A stretch of 32,899 nt of DNA from Methanobrevibacter oralis (GCF_001639275.1 NZ_LWMU01000047.1:1-32899), one strand, 5' to 3'. Counted from the stretch's first letter, positions 1 to 8,125 are shown. Notes: generated by a model not told the origin, from the sequence alone. Numbers and translations: made by a program.

Positions 1-161
1 TCTTTATATTCTTTCATAACCTCTTTAATTTCATCCAATTCAAGATGTCCTTCAATTTTTTTGCTATTTTTTACCATGAATATTAATTTGTAATTTATAT
101 GGTATAAACTTTTCGAGAAAAACTATATTTCTAAATAATTTTTATAATCTTCAGAATTCAT
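1..161 (-). pseudogene. Broken or cut-off partner gene of the XRE regulator (window edge)
   Basis: An ATG at 161 with a weak AGGTTAG ribosome site starts a 12-codon ORF (MNSEDYKNYLEI) that stops at an amber codon at 123-125. The same frame then stays open to the window edge and passes through MVKNSKKIEGHLELDEIKEV, which looks like a beta strand and turn followed by an amphipathic helix. It begins 28 bp after the XRE gene on the same strand, so it was probably the second gene of an XRE-partner (toxin/antitoxin-like) unit. The amber may be a nonsense mutation, or translation may restart at the ATG at 77, which has no ribosome site. The rest of the gene lies outside the window and the family is not recognisable. 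Confidence 0.35.
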
Positions 162-188
162 AGTCTAACCTACTTTTAAAATCAATTA

Positions 189-521
189 CTATTCTAATCT
201 TTCTGTAATTCTTGATAAAAATTCCAAATTATCAATGATTCTATTCATTTCAGAAATATCTTCTAAGGATATATTTTTATTATTAGATCTAAATGCTAAA
301 TTTATTTTGGAATATTCTCCTTTTCCTGTAATAATATATTCTGGAGAGCATTTATATAAATTAGATAACTTATTTAAAGAACTACCCTTTAATTTTCGTT
401 CATTATTTTCTAATTTTGCAATTTGTCCTTGTTTAAAACCCAAATAATCTGCAATTTGATTTTGAGTAAAATTAAAATCTTTTCTTAATCTTTTTAATCT
501 ATCACCCACTGTTTCATTCAT
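189..521 (-). CDS. XRE-family helix-turn-helix regulator
   Basis: A 110-aa DNA-binding protein. Residues from about 5 to 60 form a Cro/CI-type helix-turn-helix (VGDRLKRLRKDFNFTQNQIA, then GFKQGQIAKLENNE and a KCSPEYIITGKG tail). The C-terminal 45 residues are predicted helical and end in NLEFLSRITERLE, probably a dimerisation tail. The longer reading begins with a GTG that is part of the GGTGATTAAA ribosome site, so the ATG at 521 is the better start. The direct repeat CTAACTAAAAA at 531-541 and 588-598 just upstream suggests autoregulation. The downstream partner appears broken or continues past the window edge. An antitoxin role is possible but not shown. Confidence 0.8.
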   Translation of the reverse strand: MNETVGDRLKRLRKDFNFTQNQIADYLGFKQGQIAKLENNERKLKGSSLNKLSNLYKCSPEYIITGKGEYSKINLAFRSNNKNISLEDISEMNRIIDNLEFLSRITERLE

Positions 522-786
522 TTTAATCACCTAACTAAAAAAATTTTTATTCTTAATAATAAATTTGGAATAAAATATTATATAAATCTAACTAAAAATA
601 TTCCATCAAATTCTATATACTCTTAAAACATTTAGCTTTTTTAACTTTTTATGCAATAATTACAGATAACTATGTTTTAAAACAGATTCATTAAATAATA
701 TTATATCTAATAATGACAATTATATTTACAGGAAAACATAATATGTATGTTAAAGTTTTATAGATAAACTAAGTGGAGACGAATAT
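522..786. promoter_or_regulatory. Divergent intergenic region between XRE gene and thioesterase
   Basis: The undecamer CTAACTAAAAA occurs at 531-541 and again at 588-598. On the minus strand these copies flank the TTTATATAAT TATA box of the XRE gene. The inverted heptamers TGGAATA (from about 566) and TATTCCA (from about 599) bracket the same TATA box. This arrangement fits an autoregulatory operator. The thioesterase side has a GTGGAG ribosome site at 772-777. No further ORF was seen. Confidence 0.4.
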
Positions 787-1191
787 ATGGTTAGTTTTAG
801 TAATATAAATGAGGCAAAAGAATTTTTTAAAAATGATTTATTTGCTTCAAGTAATGGAATTGAATTAGATGAATTAAGTGAAAAGGAATGTTTATGTAGT
901 ATGACTCTAAATAAGAACCATTTAAATGCTTATGGTGGTGTGATGGGAGGTGTAATATTTACTCTTGCAGATTTTGCATTTGCAGTATTGTCTAATCAGT
1001 TACATAGGCCTACTGTTGCTCAACAAGTAAACATTAATTATTTAAATGCCCCTAAAGGCAAAAAACTCTTTGCAAGAGCAGTTTGTAAAAAAGATGGCCG
1101 AACAACATCTGTACTTAACATCAATGTATTTGATGATGTTGGAAGAGATGTTGCTCAATTTATCGGAACTGGTTTCAAGTTAAATATTTAG
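787..1191 (+). CDS. PaaI-type hotdog-fold acyl-CoA thioesterase
   Basis: A 134-aa single hotdog domain, the usual length of PaaI-like thioesterases, which hydrolyse small or aromatic acyl-CoA thioesters in the cytoplasm. The motif region is NAYGGVMGGVIFTLADFAFA (residues 47-66). It keeps the LAD aspartate (D62) and the double Gly, but the His of the usual HGG is Met53. The C-terminal strands (VNINYLNAPKGKKLFARAVC, then IGTGFKL) are typical. A GTGGAG ribosome site precedes the ATG. An acyl-CoA ligase lies 240 bp away on the other strand, so a thioester substrate is plausible. The substrate cannot be read from the sequence, and the Met substitution may alter activity. Confidence 0.8.
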   Translation: MVSFSNINEAKEFFKNDLFASSNGIELDELSEKECLCSMTLNKNHLNAYGGVMGGVIFTLADFAFAVLSNQLHRPTVAQQVNINYLNAPKGKKLFARAVCKKDGRTTSVLNINVFDDVGRDVAQFIGTGFKLNI

Positions 1192-1340
1192 TCATAATCC
1201 CATTCAAGAGAATCTGATAAATCAGAACGGCAAGATTCACAAATTGCTGCTGATGGATCATTTAAACATCCATATACTGGCAAGTAATCATATTTTCAAC
1301 CCATAATTTTATTAGATTGTCCCAGTATATAAATGGTGTT
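1188..1340 (-). pseudogene. C-terminal remnant of a Cys-rich protein
   Basis: Read on the minus strand, this stretch has one long frame ending in a TAA that overlaps the stop of the thioesterase. The tail includes GCLNDPSAAICESCRSDLSD and ends SLEWDYD. The Cys spacing (C-x8-C-x2-C) suggests metal binding. An in-frame TGA at 1296-1298, in the context IMG-stop-KYDYLP, probably replaced a Trp codon. No ATG or ribosome site was found upstream, so this is the 3' end of a lost gene. The family is not recognised. Confidence 0.5.
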
Positions 1341-1426
1341 TAAAAAAATAATAATAGAGTCAATATTTAAATTAATTTAGTTGAAAAGAAAATTTATAGA
1401 AGCATATATAAAATAATTACTTCTTA

Positions 1427-3091
1427 TTATAATTCACCATTTTCTTTTCTTTTTTCAAGAAGCTCTAAACCAATATTTCCTAGTTTATACTTTTGAATTT
1501 TACCGCTTGTTGTAAGAGGAAACTCATCAACAAAGAAAACATATTTAGGCACTTTATATCTTGCAATTTGACCAATACAAAAATCACGAATGTCTGCTTC
1601 AGTAATATCATCAAATCCTTCATTTTTAATAATAAAAGCACCTACAATTTCCCCATATTTTTCATCAGGAATTCCTGCTACTTGAACATCTTGAACACAG
1701 TCATTAGTGAATAAAAACTCTTCAATTTCCCGTGGATAAATGTTTTCTCCACCTCTAATAATCATGTCTTTGATACGTCCAACAATTGAATAATATCCAT
1801 CTTCATCAACAGTAGCTAAATCTCCTGTATGTAACCATCCATCTTCTTCAATAGTCTCAGCAGTTTTTTCAGGCATGTTATAATATCCTTTCATAACATT
1901 AAATCCTCTACACATGATTTCTCCAGCTTCACCAACACCTACTTCTTTGCCTGTTTCAGGGTCAATAATTTTTACCTCAACATTAGGGAACTTCCTACCT
2001 ACTGTGTGAATTTTTTTCTCAAAAGAATCACTAGCATTAGTTTGAGTAAATCCCGGTGAGGCTTCTGTTAATCCATAAACACTAGTAATTTCTTTCATAT
2101 TTAACTTTTCAATAGCATCTTTCATTGTTTCAACAGGACAAGTTGACCCTGCCATAATTCCAGTACGAAGAGATGACATGTCAAACATGTCAAACATTGG
2201 ATGATTCATCATACCAATAAACATTGTAGGTACTCCATAAAGTGAAGTACATTTTTCTTTTTGAATAGATGATATTGCCAATAGTGGATCATATTCTTCT
2301 AAAACAATTAAAGTAGAACCATGAGTAATTACAGCCATAACACCTAAAACTGTTCCAAAACAATGAAATAGAGGTACTTGCAATAATAGCTTATCATTAC
2401 TAGTGTAGTTCATATTTTCTCCAATATAATAACCATCATTTACTATATTTCTACTTGTAAGCATTACTCCTTTAGGAAAACCTTCAGTACCACTTGTATA
2501 CTGCATATTAATTACATCATGTTGAGTTACAGAATCTTTTATTTTTTGATATTCCTCATCATCATAATTCATTCCAAGTAATAACAATTCATTAGTATTA
2601 TACATTCCCCTGTGTTTCTCTTGGCCTAAGTGGATAATGCTTTTTAAATATGGAAAATTTTCACTTTCAAGTAATCCCCTTTCACATTCTTTCATTTCTG
2701 GAACAAGATTATGCATAATTTCAAAATAGTTTATATCTCTAAATCTATCAGTCATAGCTATTGCTTTCATATCTGATTGTTTTAAAACATATTCTAACTC
2801 ATGAATTTGATAAGCTGTATTTACAGTTACAATTGTTGCTCCAATTTTGGCAGTTGCAAACATGAAAGTTAACCACTCAGGAACATTTTTAGCCCATATA
2901 CCTACATGATCACCTTTTCTTATACCAATAGCTAATAACCCTTTAGCTAAATTATCAACTCTTTCATTAAATTCTTTATAAGTAAATCTAAGATTTCTAT
3001 CTGGATAAACCATGAATTCATGATCAGGCTGTTTTTCAACTTGTTTTTCGAAAAATTTTCCTAATGAAAGTTCTGTAAATAGTTCACTCAT
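1427..3091 (-). CDS. Acyl-CoA synthetase (AMP-forming ligase, FadD/ANL family)
   Basis: A 554-aa full-length adenylate-forming enzyme that activates a carboxylic acid to acyl-AMP and then to acyl-CoA. The motifs appear in the expected order: P-loop [11 protein letters not shown] near residues 196-206 (with Glu where Thr is common), YGLTEASP, the ATP-binding GWLHTGDLA, the hinge [20 protein letters not shown], and C-terminal TTSGKIQK near 527-534, which holds the catalytic Lys. The sequence resembles medium-chain or aromatic acyl-CoA ligases more than acetyl-CoA synthetase. TGGTGATAAT provides the ribosome site. It is the second gene of an operon, 10 bp after an XRE-cupin regulator that probably senses a related ligand. 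The substrate is unknown, perhaps a gut-derived fatty or aromatic acid. Confidence 0.9.
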   Translation of the reverse strand: MSELFTELSLGKFFEKQVEKQPDHEFMVYPDRNLRFTYKEFNERVDNLAKGLLAIGIRKGDHVGIWAKNVPEWLTFMFATAKIGATIVTVNTAYQIHELEYVLKQSDMKAIAMTDRFRDINYFEIMHNLVPEMKECERGLLESENFPYLKSIIHLGQEKHRGMYNTNELLLLGMNYDDEEYQKIKDSVTQHDVINMQYTSGTEGFPKGVMLTSRNIVNDGYYIGENMNYTSNDKLLLQVPLFHCFGTVLGVMAVITHGSTLIVLEEYDPLLAISSIQKEKCTSLYGVPTMFIGMMNHPMFDMFDMSSLRTGIMAGSTCPVETMKDAIEKLNMKEITSVYGLTEASPGFTQTNASDSFEKKIHTVGRKFPNVEVKIIDPETGKEVGVGEAGEIMCRGFNVMKGYYNMPEKTAETIEEDGWLHTGDLATVDEDGYYSIVGRIKDMIIRGGENIYPREIEEFLFTNDCVQDVQVAGIPDEKYGEIVGAFIIKNEGFDDITEADIRDFCIGQIARYKVPKYVFFVDEFPLTTSGKIQKYKLGNIGLELLEKRKENGEL

Positions 3092-3101
3092 ATTATCACC
3101 A

Positions 3102-3671
3102 TTAGAATGGAGTGTATAAAACAGCTAATATTCTTGCTTTTTCATCATGTGCATGTAAATGATGGGGTACAACCGAATCGTAATATATACTATCTCCAGC
3201 CTTTACAATAAATTTGTCTTTTCCATATTCTACTTCAATCTCCCCTTCAAGTACATAAATGAATTCTTCACCTTCATGAGATGACAATTCATAATTTTCC
3301 TCATAAGTAATATCAATAATAAAAGGATCCATATTTCTATCAATTTTACCTGCACCTAATGGATGAAACTCTAAATTACTTGATTTTGTATTGTTTTCTC
3401 TTCCTGAAAAATATAAAACATTGTCAGGTTTTCCATTTCTTACAACTACAGGACCTAATTGTGGTGCATCATCAAGAAAAGTTCCAAGTCTAACATCTAA
3501 AGCTTTTGCCATTTTAGTTAATGGAGTAAGTGATGGGATTATTTCTCCAGACTCTATTGCTTTTAAAACATCTATTTTTACACCACTTTTTTCTGCAACC
3601 TCTTCTATAGTCATTTGTTGTCTTTCTCTGATACTTTTAACTTTTAAAGCAAAATTTTTATTTTCTTCCAT
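3102..3671 (-). CDS. XRE-cupin transcriptional regulator
   Basis: A 189-aa regulator. Residues 1-70 form a Cro/CI helix-turn-helix ([20 protein letters not shown], then [19 protein letters not shown]). Residues from about 115 to 185 form a cupin_2 barrel ([20 protein letters not shown], then [16 protein letters not shown]). The His and Glu of the two cupin motifs are present, so a metal or small ligand could bind. The start has a good AAAGGTGA ribosome site. Architecture and length match the common XRE-cupin family, which often controls the neighbouring metabolic gene. Here that is the acyl-CoA ligase in the same operon, so acyl or acid sensing is a fair inference. Confidence 0.88.
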   Translation of the reverse strand: MEENKNFALKVKSIRERQQMTIEEVAEKSGVKIDVLKAIESGEIIPSLTPLTKMAKALDVRLGTFLDDAPQLGPVVVRNGKPDNVLYFSGRENNTKSSNLEFHPLGAGKIDRNMDPFIIDITYEENYELSSHEGEEFIYVLEGEIEVEYGKDKFIVKAGDSIYYDSVVPHHLHAHDEKARILAVLYTPF

Positions 3672-3829
3672 CTTTTCACCTTTAATAGGTTAGCTGAATA
3701 AATTACAATAAAACAATTTATATGATTTATATATTTAATATTTTTCTAATTTTTCCATATTTTATCTAAAACTTTATTTTATTTAAAATTATGAAAAAGA
3801 ATAAATGTTGATAAAAACAACATAATATT

Positions 3830-4408
3830 ATGAAATTAGTTAATTTAGATGAATTCATTGAACATTTTAATAATAGTAGTGTTGTTGATATGGATTCAGA
3901 TATTGGAAAATATTCAACATTATTTAGTGAAGAAGCTCGTAAAATTACATGTGAAATTAACAATAATTTCCATAGACAAGAAGAAATTCGAGACTTATTT
4001 TCTAAATTAATTGGTAGTGAAGTAAGTGATGATTTTCGTTTATTCCCACCATTTTATACTGATTTCGGTAAAAATATTCATTTAAAAGAAAATGTTTTTA
4101 TAAATAGTGATTGTAAATTTCAAGACCAAGGTGGAATTTGGATTGGAAAAAATGTTTTAATAGGACATGGTGTTATTCTAGCTACTTTAAATCACTGTGA
4201 AAATCCAAAAGAAAGACAAAATCTTATTCCAAAATCTATCCATATTGGTGATGATGTATGGATTGGTTCTGCTGCTGTGGTTCTTCAAGGAGTTACCATA
4301 GGTGATGGAGCAATAATAGCTGCAGGTGCTGTTGTAACTAAAGATGTAAAACCTTATACTATTGTTGGGGGTGTACCTGCAAAATATATAAGAGATGTGC
4401 AAATTTAA
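3830..4408 (+). CDS. Hexapeptide-repeat sugar O-acetyltransferase (Maa/NodL-like)
   Basis: A 192-aa left-handed beta-helix acyltransferase. The maltose-acetyltransferase-like N-terminal region covers residues 1-75 ([20 protein letters not shown]). Hexapeptide turns follow from residue 80 onward ([60 protein letters not shown]). The catalytic His is H122 in the [10 protein letters not shown] motif. Length and architecture match the Maa/NodL/LacA group, which transfers acetyl from acetyl-CoA to sugars. The last four bases overlap the end of the convergent nuclease gene. There is no clear ribosome site, so the mRNA may be leaderless. The acceptor sugar is unknown. Confidence 0.88.
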   Translation: MKLVNLDEFIEHFNNSSVVDMDSDIGKYSTLFSEEARKITCEINNNFHRQEEIRDLFSKLIGSEVSDDFRLFPPFYTDFGKNIHLKENVFINSDCKFQDQGGIWIGKNVLIGHGVILATLNHCENPKERQNLIPKSIHIGDDVWIGSAAVVLQGVTIGDGAIIAAGAVVTKDVKPYTIVGGVPAKYIRDVQI

Positions 4409-5130
4409 AAAAATATATTATCCTTTTGGCATTGTTTAGAAAAAGTACAATATTTACATAAAAATTGTTTTTTAGGTGGAAATTTTCCCTGATTAATATT
4501 GAATCTTACCTCATCAATTAAATTAATATATTCTTGATACTCAGTTTTATCACAATATGTTCTCTTTTTAGTTGAATCTGTAAAATTTAAGAATCTATAA
4601 TCCCCTTCTTTTGTAAAATACACTCCTGCTTGAGTTATATTTTCTTCAGGATATAACTCTTCAATTAACATTTTATAATAACATAATTCTCGCCTATATG
4701 GAGTAATTGAACGAGTTTTTCCTGTTTTGTAGTCTATTATGGTTAATGTATCATCTTTTGGATTTCTCAAAACAATGTCCGCTATACCACTAAAATTATG
4801 TTTTTCATCCATTAAGTATTCCTCAGCCATATATACATCTAATTTCTTATCTATAATTGTTTCTTTAAAAAATTTAGCTAAATTATAACAGTGATCATGA
4901 TAATTGGTTTCTGGATAATGTTTTTTATTTAAATCATACATTGTTTTTAAAAAATTATCTTCAATTTTATTTTCTTGATATAAATATATGAATTGTTCTG
5001 CTAAATAATGAACTTCTTTTCCTATTTGAAGGTAAATACTTTCTTCTGGAGTTATTTTATCTATATATTGATATTTAAATTCAAGAGGACATTTTAAATA
5101 AGTGTTTATTTTTGATTTAGATAATCTCAT
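4405..5130 (-). CDS. PD-(D/E)XK nuclease with putative Fe-S cysteines (RecB/Cas4-like)
   Basis: A 241-aa single-domain nuclease of the PDDEXK_1 (RecB/AddB/Cas4) type. The active-site residues are recognisable: H41 in [10 protein letters not shown]118 in SGIADIV, and D133-x-K135 in IIDYKTGK, followed by a helix with [16 protein letters not shown]. Four Cys sit where the AddB and Cas4 4Fe-4S cluster sits: C14 ([10 protein letters not shown]), then C225-x2-C228-x5-C234 ([11 protein letters not shown]). No CRISPR array, cas gene or helicase lies nearby, so it appears to be a stand-alone repair or defence nuclease. The ATG at 5130 fits the family's N-terminal [10 protein letters not shown] motif. 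The biochemical role is inferred from the fold. Confidence 0.88.
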   Translation of the reverse strand: MRLSKSKINTYLKCPLEFKYQYIDKITPEESIYLQIGKEVHYLAEQFIYLYQENKIEDNFLKTMYDLNKKHYPETNYHDHCYNLAKFFKETIIDKKLDVYMAEEYLMDEKHNFSGIADIVLRNPKDDTLTIIDYKTGKTRSITPYRRELCYYKMLIEELYPEENITQAGVYFTKEGDYRFLNFTDSTKKRTYCDKTEYQEYINLIDEVRFNINQGKFPPKKQFLCKYCTFSKQCQKDNIFF

Positions 5131-5201
5131 AATTTGACCTTAAATTAAATATTGAATTTAATATTTAAAAAAATTTCTCTTATAAAGTTAGAAATCATCC
5201 T

Positions 5202-5330
5202 CTACTGTAATACATTCCTTGGACAAACATCAACACATACTTCGCAGTAACTACATTCACCAGATTAAATATTTAATATTTTTCCATTTATTAATCTAAG
5301 AACTCCTATCTGACAAACAGCCCTATATTT
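5202..5330 (-). pseudogene. Decayed two-cluster ferredoxin
   Basis: The minus strand reads KYRAVCQIGVLRLINGKILN, then a TAA at 5265-5267, then SGECSYCEVCVDVCPRNVLQ and a TAG. The second half keeps a perfect C-x2-C-x2-C-x3-C-P 4Fe-4S motif. The first half aligns with CPNNVLTFNGGKIAI of the intact ferredoxin at 6386-6697, but CP has become CQ. It lacks the N-terminal region and a start codon. It is best read as a dead paralogue of the nearby live ferredoxin. Confidence 0.75.
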
Positions 5331-5342
5331 CCTTTTTTAAAA

Positions 5343-5372
5343 AATAGTCCACTATATAAAAAGTGAACTATT
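5343..5372. repeat. Imperfect hairpin, 11-bp arms
   Basis: The arms AATAGTCCACT and AGTGAACTATT pair at 10 of 11 positions around an 8-nt loop that contains ATATAAAA. It lies between two gene remnants on the minus strand. It could be an old operator or terminator. There is no strong T-run after it on either strand. Confidence 0.35.
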
Positions 5373-5397
5373 GATAGATTGACCTTTTCAAATATGT

Positions 5398-5493
5398 CTA
5401 AATCTTAAATTCATGAAAACTACTTAAAACATCATTATAATCCAAAGTAATTGAATCTGCAGAATCATAATCCTTAAAGTTTACTCTATAATA
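5398..5493 (-). pseudogene. Short C-terminal gene remnant, family unknown
   Basis: A 31-codon open stretch bounded by stops on the minus strand reads YYRVNFKDYDSADSITLDYN followed by DVLSSFHEFKI and TAG. The protein-like composition, in otherwise gene-free and very A+T-rich DNA, suggests the tail of a lost gene. No start codon, ribosome site or recognisable domain is present. It may equally be a chance ORF. Confidence 0.25.
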
Positions 5494-5525
5494 TTATTTG
5501 TTTATTTATTTTCTAAACTAAAAAA

Positions 5526-5549
5526 ATAAGTTGAAAAAATTCAACTTAT
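5526..5549 (-). terminator. Intrinsic-type terminator after the 181-aa gene
   Basis: A perfect 10-bp stem (ATAAGTTGAA with TTCAACTTAT) has a 4-nt loop. On the minus strand a run of seven T follows it. It lies 12 bp after the stop of the gene at 5561-6106. Confidence 0.7.
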
Positions 5550-5560
5550 AAAATAATATT

Positions 5561-6106
5561 TTATTTATCATATATAATACAATCTTTCATTATTTCAATT
5601 AGACTCTTGTTTAAAGGATTGTTTAGTGATAAATCCCGATTTTTATTAACAGATCCAAACTCTGCAAAATAAGGTAGATGATTATAATCTAAAAAGATTG
5701 TTGTTCCAAAGCTTATTTCATTTCCTTTAATTTTAACACCATAATCTAAAACATCACACACTTCAATTTGTTCATTAGTTTTAATGTCTTTTTTAAATTT
5801 TCCAGTCTCAATACCAAATGTAGAGATATTGCCTTGTGTATTGATTTCAATTATATCTTCTGGATTTGTAAATCCAAAAGCTTCCCCAAATACATGAACT
5901 AATCTAATATAAATTCCGTTTTTGTTTATTTTTCTTGAAATAAAATCAAAAAATTCATCATTCATTTCATAGAAAGTATACTTTTCATCTGCAAGACCCA
6001 TATATGTTGGCATGGTGTTATTTTTAGATAATTCATCTACATAGAATGGAAATTCATCATTTACATTTACAGCATTTAAAATAGTTTTTTTCACATTAAT
6101 ATTCAT
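5561..6106 (-). CDS. Hypothetical 181-aa cytoplasmic protein
   Basis: A soluble acidic protein with no signal peptide or membrane segment and no motif I recognise. It has alternating beta-rich stretches (GIYIRLVHVFGEAFGFTNPE, VLDYGVKIKGNEISFGTTIF) and a C-terminal helix (NKSLIEIMKDCIIYDK). The start has a clear GGAG ribosome site 7 nt upstream, and a strong hairpin terminator follows the stop, so it is a genuine single-gene unit. The dead ferredoxin lies downstream and the live ferredoxin upstream. The codon use looks like that of its neighbours. Function unknown. Confidence 0.75.
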   Translation of the reverse strand: MNINVKKTILNAVNVNDEFPFYVDELSKNNTMPTYMGLADEKYTFYEMNDEFFDFISRKINKNGIYIRLVHVFGEAFGFTNPEDIIEINTQGNISTFGIETGKFKKDIKTNEQIEVCDVLDYGVKIKGNEISFGTTIFLDYNHLPYFAEFGSVNKNRDLSLNNPLNKSLIEIMKDCIIYDK

Positions 6107-6385
6107 TTTATTTTCTCCGAATGGTGCGGTTAATTTCTAACAATTGAATTACTAGATTAGCTATCTAATTAAAAGGTGAATATGTACTTATTAAATAGCT
6201 GAAATATAGGTTAAATATTTTTGTGGTGTCATTTTATCAACTCATTGAGTCAAAATTCTATTTTGATATAATGGTGTGGTTTTCTATATCAATTGCAAGA
6301 TTAACTTATGGCAACAACTTATATTTAAAGTTTTTCATTTGTTTTTTACTTATTAAAAAAATATTAATGTGGTGATTAAATTAAT
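6107..6385. other. Intergenic region with degenerate GGTGYGGTT repeats
   Basis: This 279-bp gap has no ORF worth calling. Two similar blocks lie at about 6121-6147 (AATGGTGCGGTT, then an A+T tract, then CAATTG) and 6270-6295 (AATGGTGTGGTT, then CAATTG). Weaker GTGGTG copies lie near 6222 and 6369. They may be protein-binding sites upstream of the 181-aa gene or traces of an old duplication. Confidence 0.3.
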
Positions 6386-6697
6386 TTAAACTTTCTTTTT
6401 AACTGTAATACAATTTTTTGGACATGCTACTTCACATATTCCACAAAAACTACAGTCTTTAATATCCCTAATAGCTATTTTTCCACCATTAAATGTTAAA
6501 ACATTATTAGGACAAGCTAATACACATTTTTGGCATCTAAGCCCATCACAAAATCTTGTTCTTATCCTAAAAACAATATCAGTATTTGCATTTCTCTTAT
6601 TATTTTCTATTGCAGTATTTATTGCTTGTTTTGCTGCGTGTTCTATAAATAGGCCTAACAATGACGGAGACCCACCATTACGATGTCTAGCTCTCAT
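6386..6697 (-). CDS. 2x[4Fe-4S] ferredoxin with basic N-terminal extension
   Basis: A 103-aa electron carrier. The first cluster motif is C50-x4-C55-x2-C58-x3-C62-P and the second is C82-x2-C85-x2-C88-x3-C92-P. The x4 spacing in the first motif is wider than the standard x2. The first 45 residues, ahead of the ferredoxin core, are basic and helical (EHAAKQAINTAIENNKRN) and could dock to a partner. No partner oxidoreductase is adjacent, so it is probably a free carrier in methanogen metabolism. There is no ribosome site before the ATG. With a TATA element inside the palindrome about 25 nt upstream, the mRNA is probably leaderless. Confidence 0.85.
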   Translation of the reverse strand: MRARHRNGGSPSLLGLFIEHAAKQAINTAIENNKRNANTDIVFRIRTRFCDGLRCQKCVLACPNNVLTFNGGKIAIRDIKDCSFCGICEVACPKNCITVKKKV

Positions 6698-6708
6698 GCT
6701 TATTATAT

Positions 6709-6733
6709 TATTTTGGCATGCCTAATAATACTT
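6709..6733. promoter_or_regulatory. Palindrome in the ferredoxin promoter
   Basis: The core GGCATGCC is a perfect palindrome flanked by TATTATTTT and TAATAATA, giving a near-perfect 25-bp dyad. It begins about 12 bp upstream of the ferredoxin start and overlaps its A+T-rich promoter element, so it is a candidate repressor site. The rest of the 210-bp gap up to 6908 has no ORF. Confidence 0.4.
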
Positions 6734-6908
6734 TCGATTTTAGGTTTACAAAAATTCGATTGAAAAAAGCTTATTTAATTAATAGAATATTTTAACATTA
6801 TATTAAATGAATATTAAGAATATAATTTCAAACTTAAGATAATACGAATTAAATTAGCTTATATGAAGCTAAATAAAATCTAATTAAAAAATATTTTATA
6901 ACCAGAAT

Positions 6909-7811
6909 TTATTTTTTTGCATAAACTGAAAACCAATGAGGTATAAATTCAGCAATCTTATTTAAATCTTCTTCAATGTAAAAAAAATCTTCACCATTTC
7001 CTATTCTTAAAAGCAAATCGCCTAAGTTTTTACTTTTAGTTTCTTTAACTAAATAATTTAAGTATTCTTTTTTAAACATCCTTTTAAACATATATTTAAT
7101 TTCAAATGGCTTAGTGTTTTGAATGTATTGTCGAAATTCTTCTTGTGTATGTGTGTCTTTAGAATAAAATTTAATTTCTCTAAAACCAATTGATTCTAAT
7201 AATTTCCTATATTCTTCTTCAGAATACATTTTCATATCCATTATGTCACAAAAATATTGAATCATTGGATTAATCGTATCTCTTTTTTGCATTTCATTAC
7301 AAATAAACAAGTATCCATCATCCTGTAGAATTCTATATATTTCTTTAAAACTTTTTTCTAAATCTGGCCAAAAATAATTTGTTTCAAATCCACTAACAAT
7401 ATTAAATGCATTATCATTAAATTCTGTTTTTGATATGTCTCCTTGTACAATTTTAACTTGTCCTTTTTCAATTTCGTCTTTATTATATTTAATTGACTCA
7501 TTAACACTTGTTTTACTATAATCTAGTCCATAAATTTTACCTTTTTTAGCTAATTTTGAAAATCTATTTACATTACTTCCCCCACCACATCCTACATCTA
7601 AAATTATATCATCATTTTTAACCTCAATATGTTCAAATCCCCATTTATGGATAGGTAAATGATCTTCATTCATTCCTTTAATCATCTTTGAACCCATAAA
7701 ACCACCAGGTTTACGGCAATTAATAAAGATTTTATTCATAATAGGGCTAATCAATCTATCTATTTTAGATGTATTTACATCATTATTTAAAATCGAAGTA
7801 TCAACAGACAT
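6909..7811 (-). CDS. Class I SAM-dependent methyltransferase
   Basis: A 300-aa cytoplasmic methyltransferase (Methyltransf_11/25 type). SAM motif I is ILDVGCGGGSN (residues about 69-79), followed by the acidic-loop region GKIYGLDYSK, motif II VKIVQGDISKTEF and the downstream GYLFICNEM strand. The YFWPDLEKSF segment is typical of an uncharacterised small-molecule methyltransferase group seen in gut anaerobes. The GAGGTAA ribosome site supports the ATG at 7811. It is divergent from the ABC transporter pair. Its promoter side carries a TTAGG-type palindrome (7857-7870) similar to the one in front of the transporter, suggesting joint metal control. The substrate is unknown; a transported metal-binding metabolite is one possibility. 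Confidence 0.85.
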   Translation of the reverse strand: MSVDTSILNNDVNTSKIDRLISPIMNKIFINCRKPGGFMGSKMIKGMNEDHLPIHKWGFEHIEVKNDDIILDVGCGGGSNVNRFSKLAKKGKIYGLDYSKTSVNESIKYNKDEIEKGQVKIVQGDISKTEFNDNAFNIVSGFETNYFWPDLEKSFKEIYRILQDDGYLFICNEMQKRDTINPMIQYFCDIMDMKMYSEEEYRKLLESIGFREIKFYSKDTHTQEEFRQYIQNTKPFEIKYMFKRMFKKEYLNYLVKETKSKNLGDLLLRIGNGEDFFYIEEDLNKIAEFIPHWFSVYAKK

Positions 7812-7856
7812 TTTAATTACCTCAATTAAATATTTTTATTTAATACTTAAATATAT

Positions 7857-7870
7857 TTAGGTATACCAAA
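7857..7870. promoter_or_regulatory. DtxR-like operator, methyltransferase side
   Basis: TTAGGTATACCAAA is a palindrome around GTATAC and matches the TTAGG-N4-CCTAA pattern with one mismatch per arm pair. It overlaps the upstream edge of the minus-strand TATA element (AAATATATTTAAG at 7846-7858). A half-like site, TTAGGTATGATAA, lies at 7904-7916. DtxR/MntR/IdeR-family repressors use similar sequences. Confidence 0.5.
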
Positions 7871-8071
7871 TAAATATTTTGTCTTTTTGGATTAATTTGT
7901 CTTTTAGGTATGATAATATTTATATATTATTTTAAGATATCTAATATATATTTAGGATAATTCTTATTTTTTACAATAAAAAATTAATTATTCTATTTTT
8001 AACTAAAAGTTACATTTTAAGTTTTATTTAATAAAATTAAGAAATGGACCTTTTAGTTTAAATAATAATTT

Positions 8072-8085
8072 TTAGGTTTACCTAA
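8072..8085. promoter_or_regulatory. DtxR-like operator, ABC transporter side
   Basis: TTAGGTTTACCTAA is a palindrome with perfect TTAGG/CCTAA arms. It lies directly after the plus-strand TATA element TTTAAATAATAAT (8057-8069) and 40 bp before the first transporter ATG, so a bound repressor would block initiation. The pattern resembles iron-dependent repressor boxes. The rest of the 313-bp intergenic region has no ORF. Confidence 0.6.
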
Positions 8086-8125
8086 TTAATTATTACCCTA
8101 AATAAAGAAAAAATAGGTTAGAAAA

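Noticed and set aside
123-125. Amber codon read as pyrrolysine
   Set aside because: Pyrrolysine use is not known in Methanobacteriales, no pyl genes are seen, and the context looks like ordinary decay.
1-161. IS630-type transposase start
   Set aside because: The N-terminal sequence is too short and shows no helix-turn-helix or DDE motif; its position behind an XRE gene fits a partner gene better.
4405-5130. cas4 of a CRISPR system
   Set aside because: The nuclease is Cas4-like in motifs, but there is no CRISPR array or other cas gene anywhere in the window.
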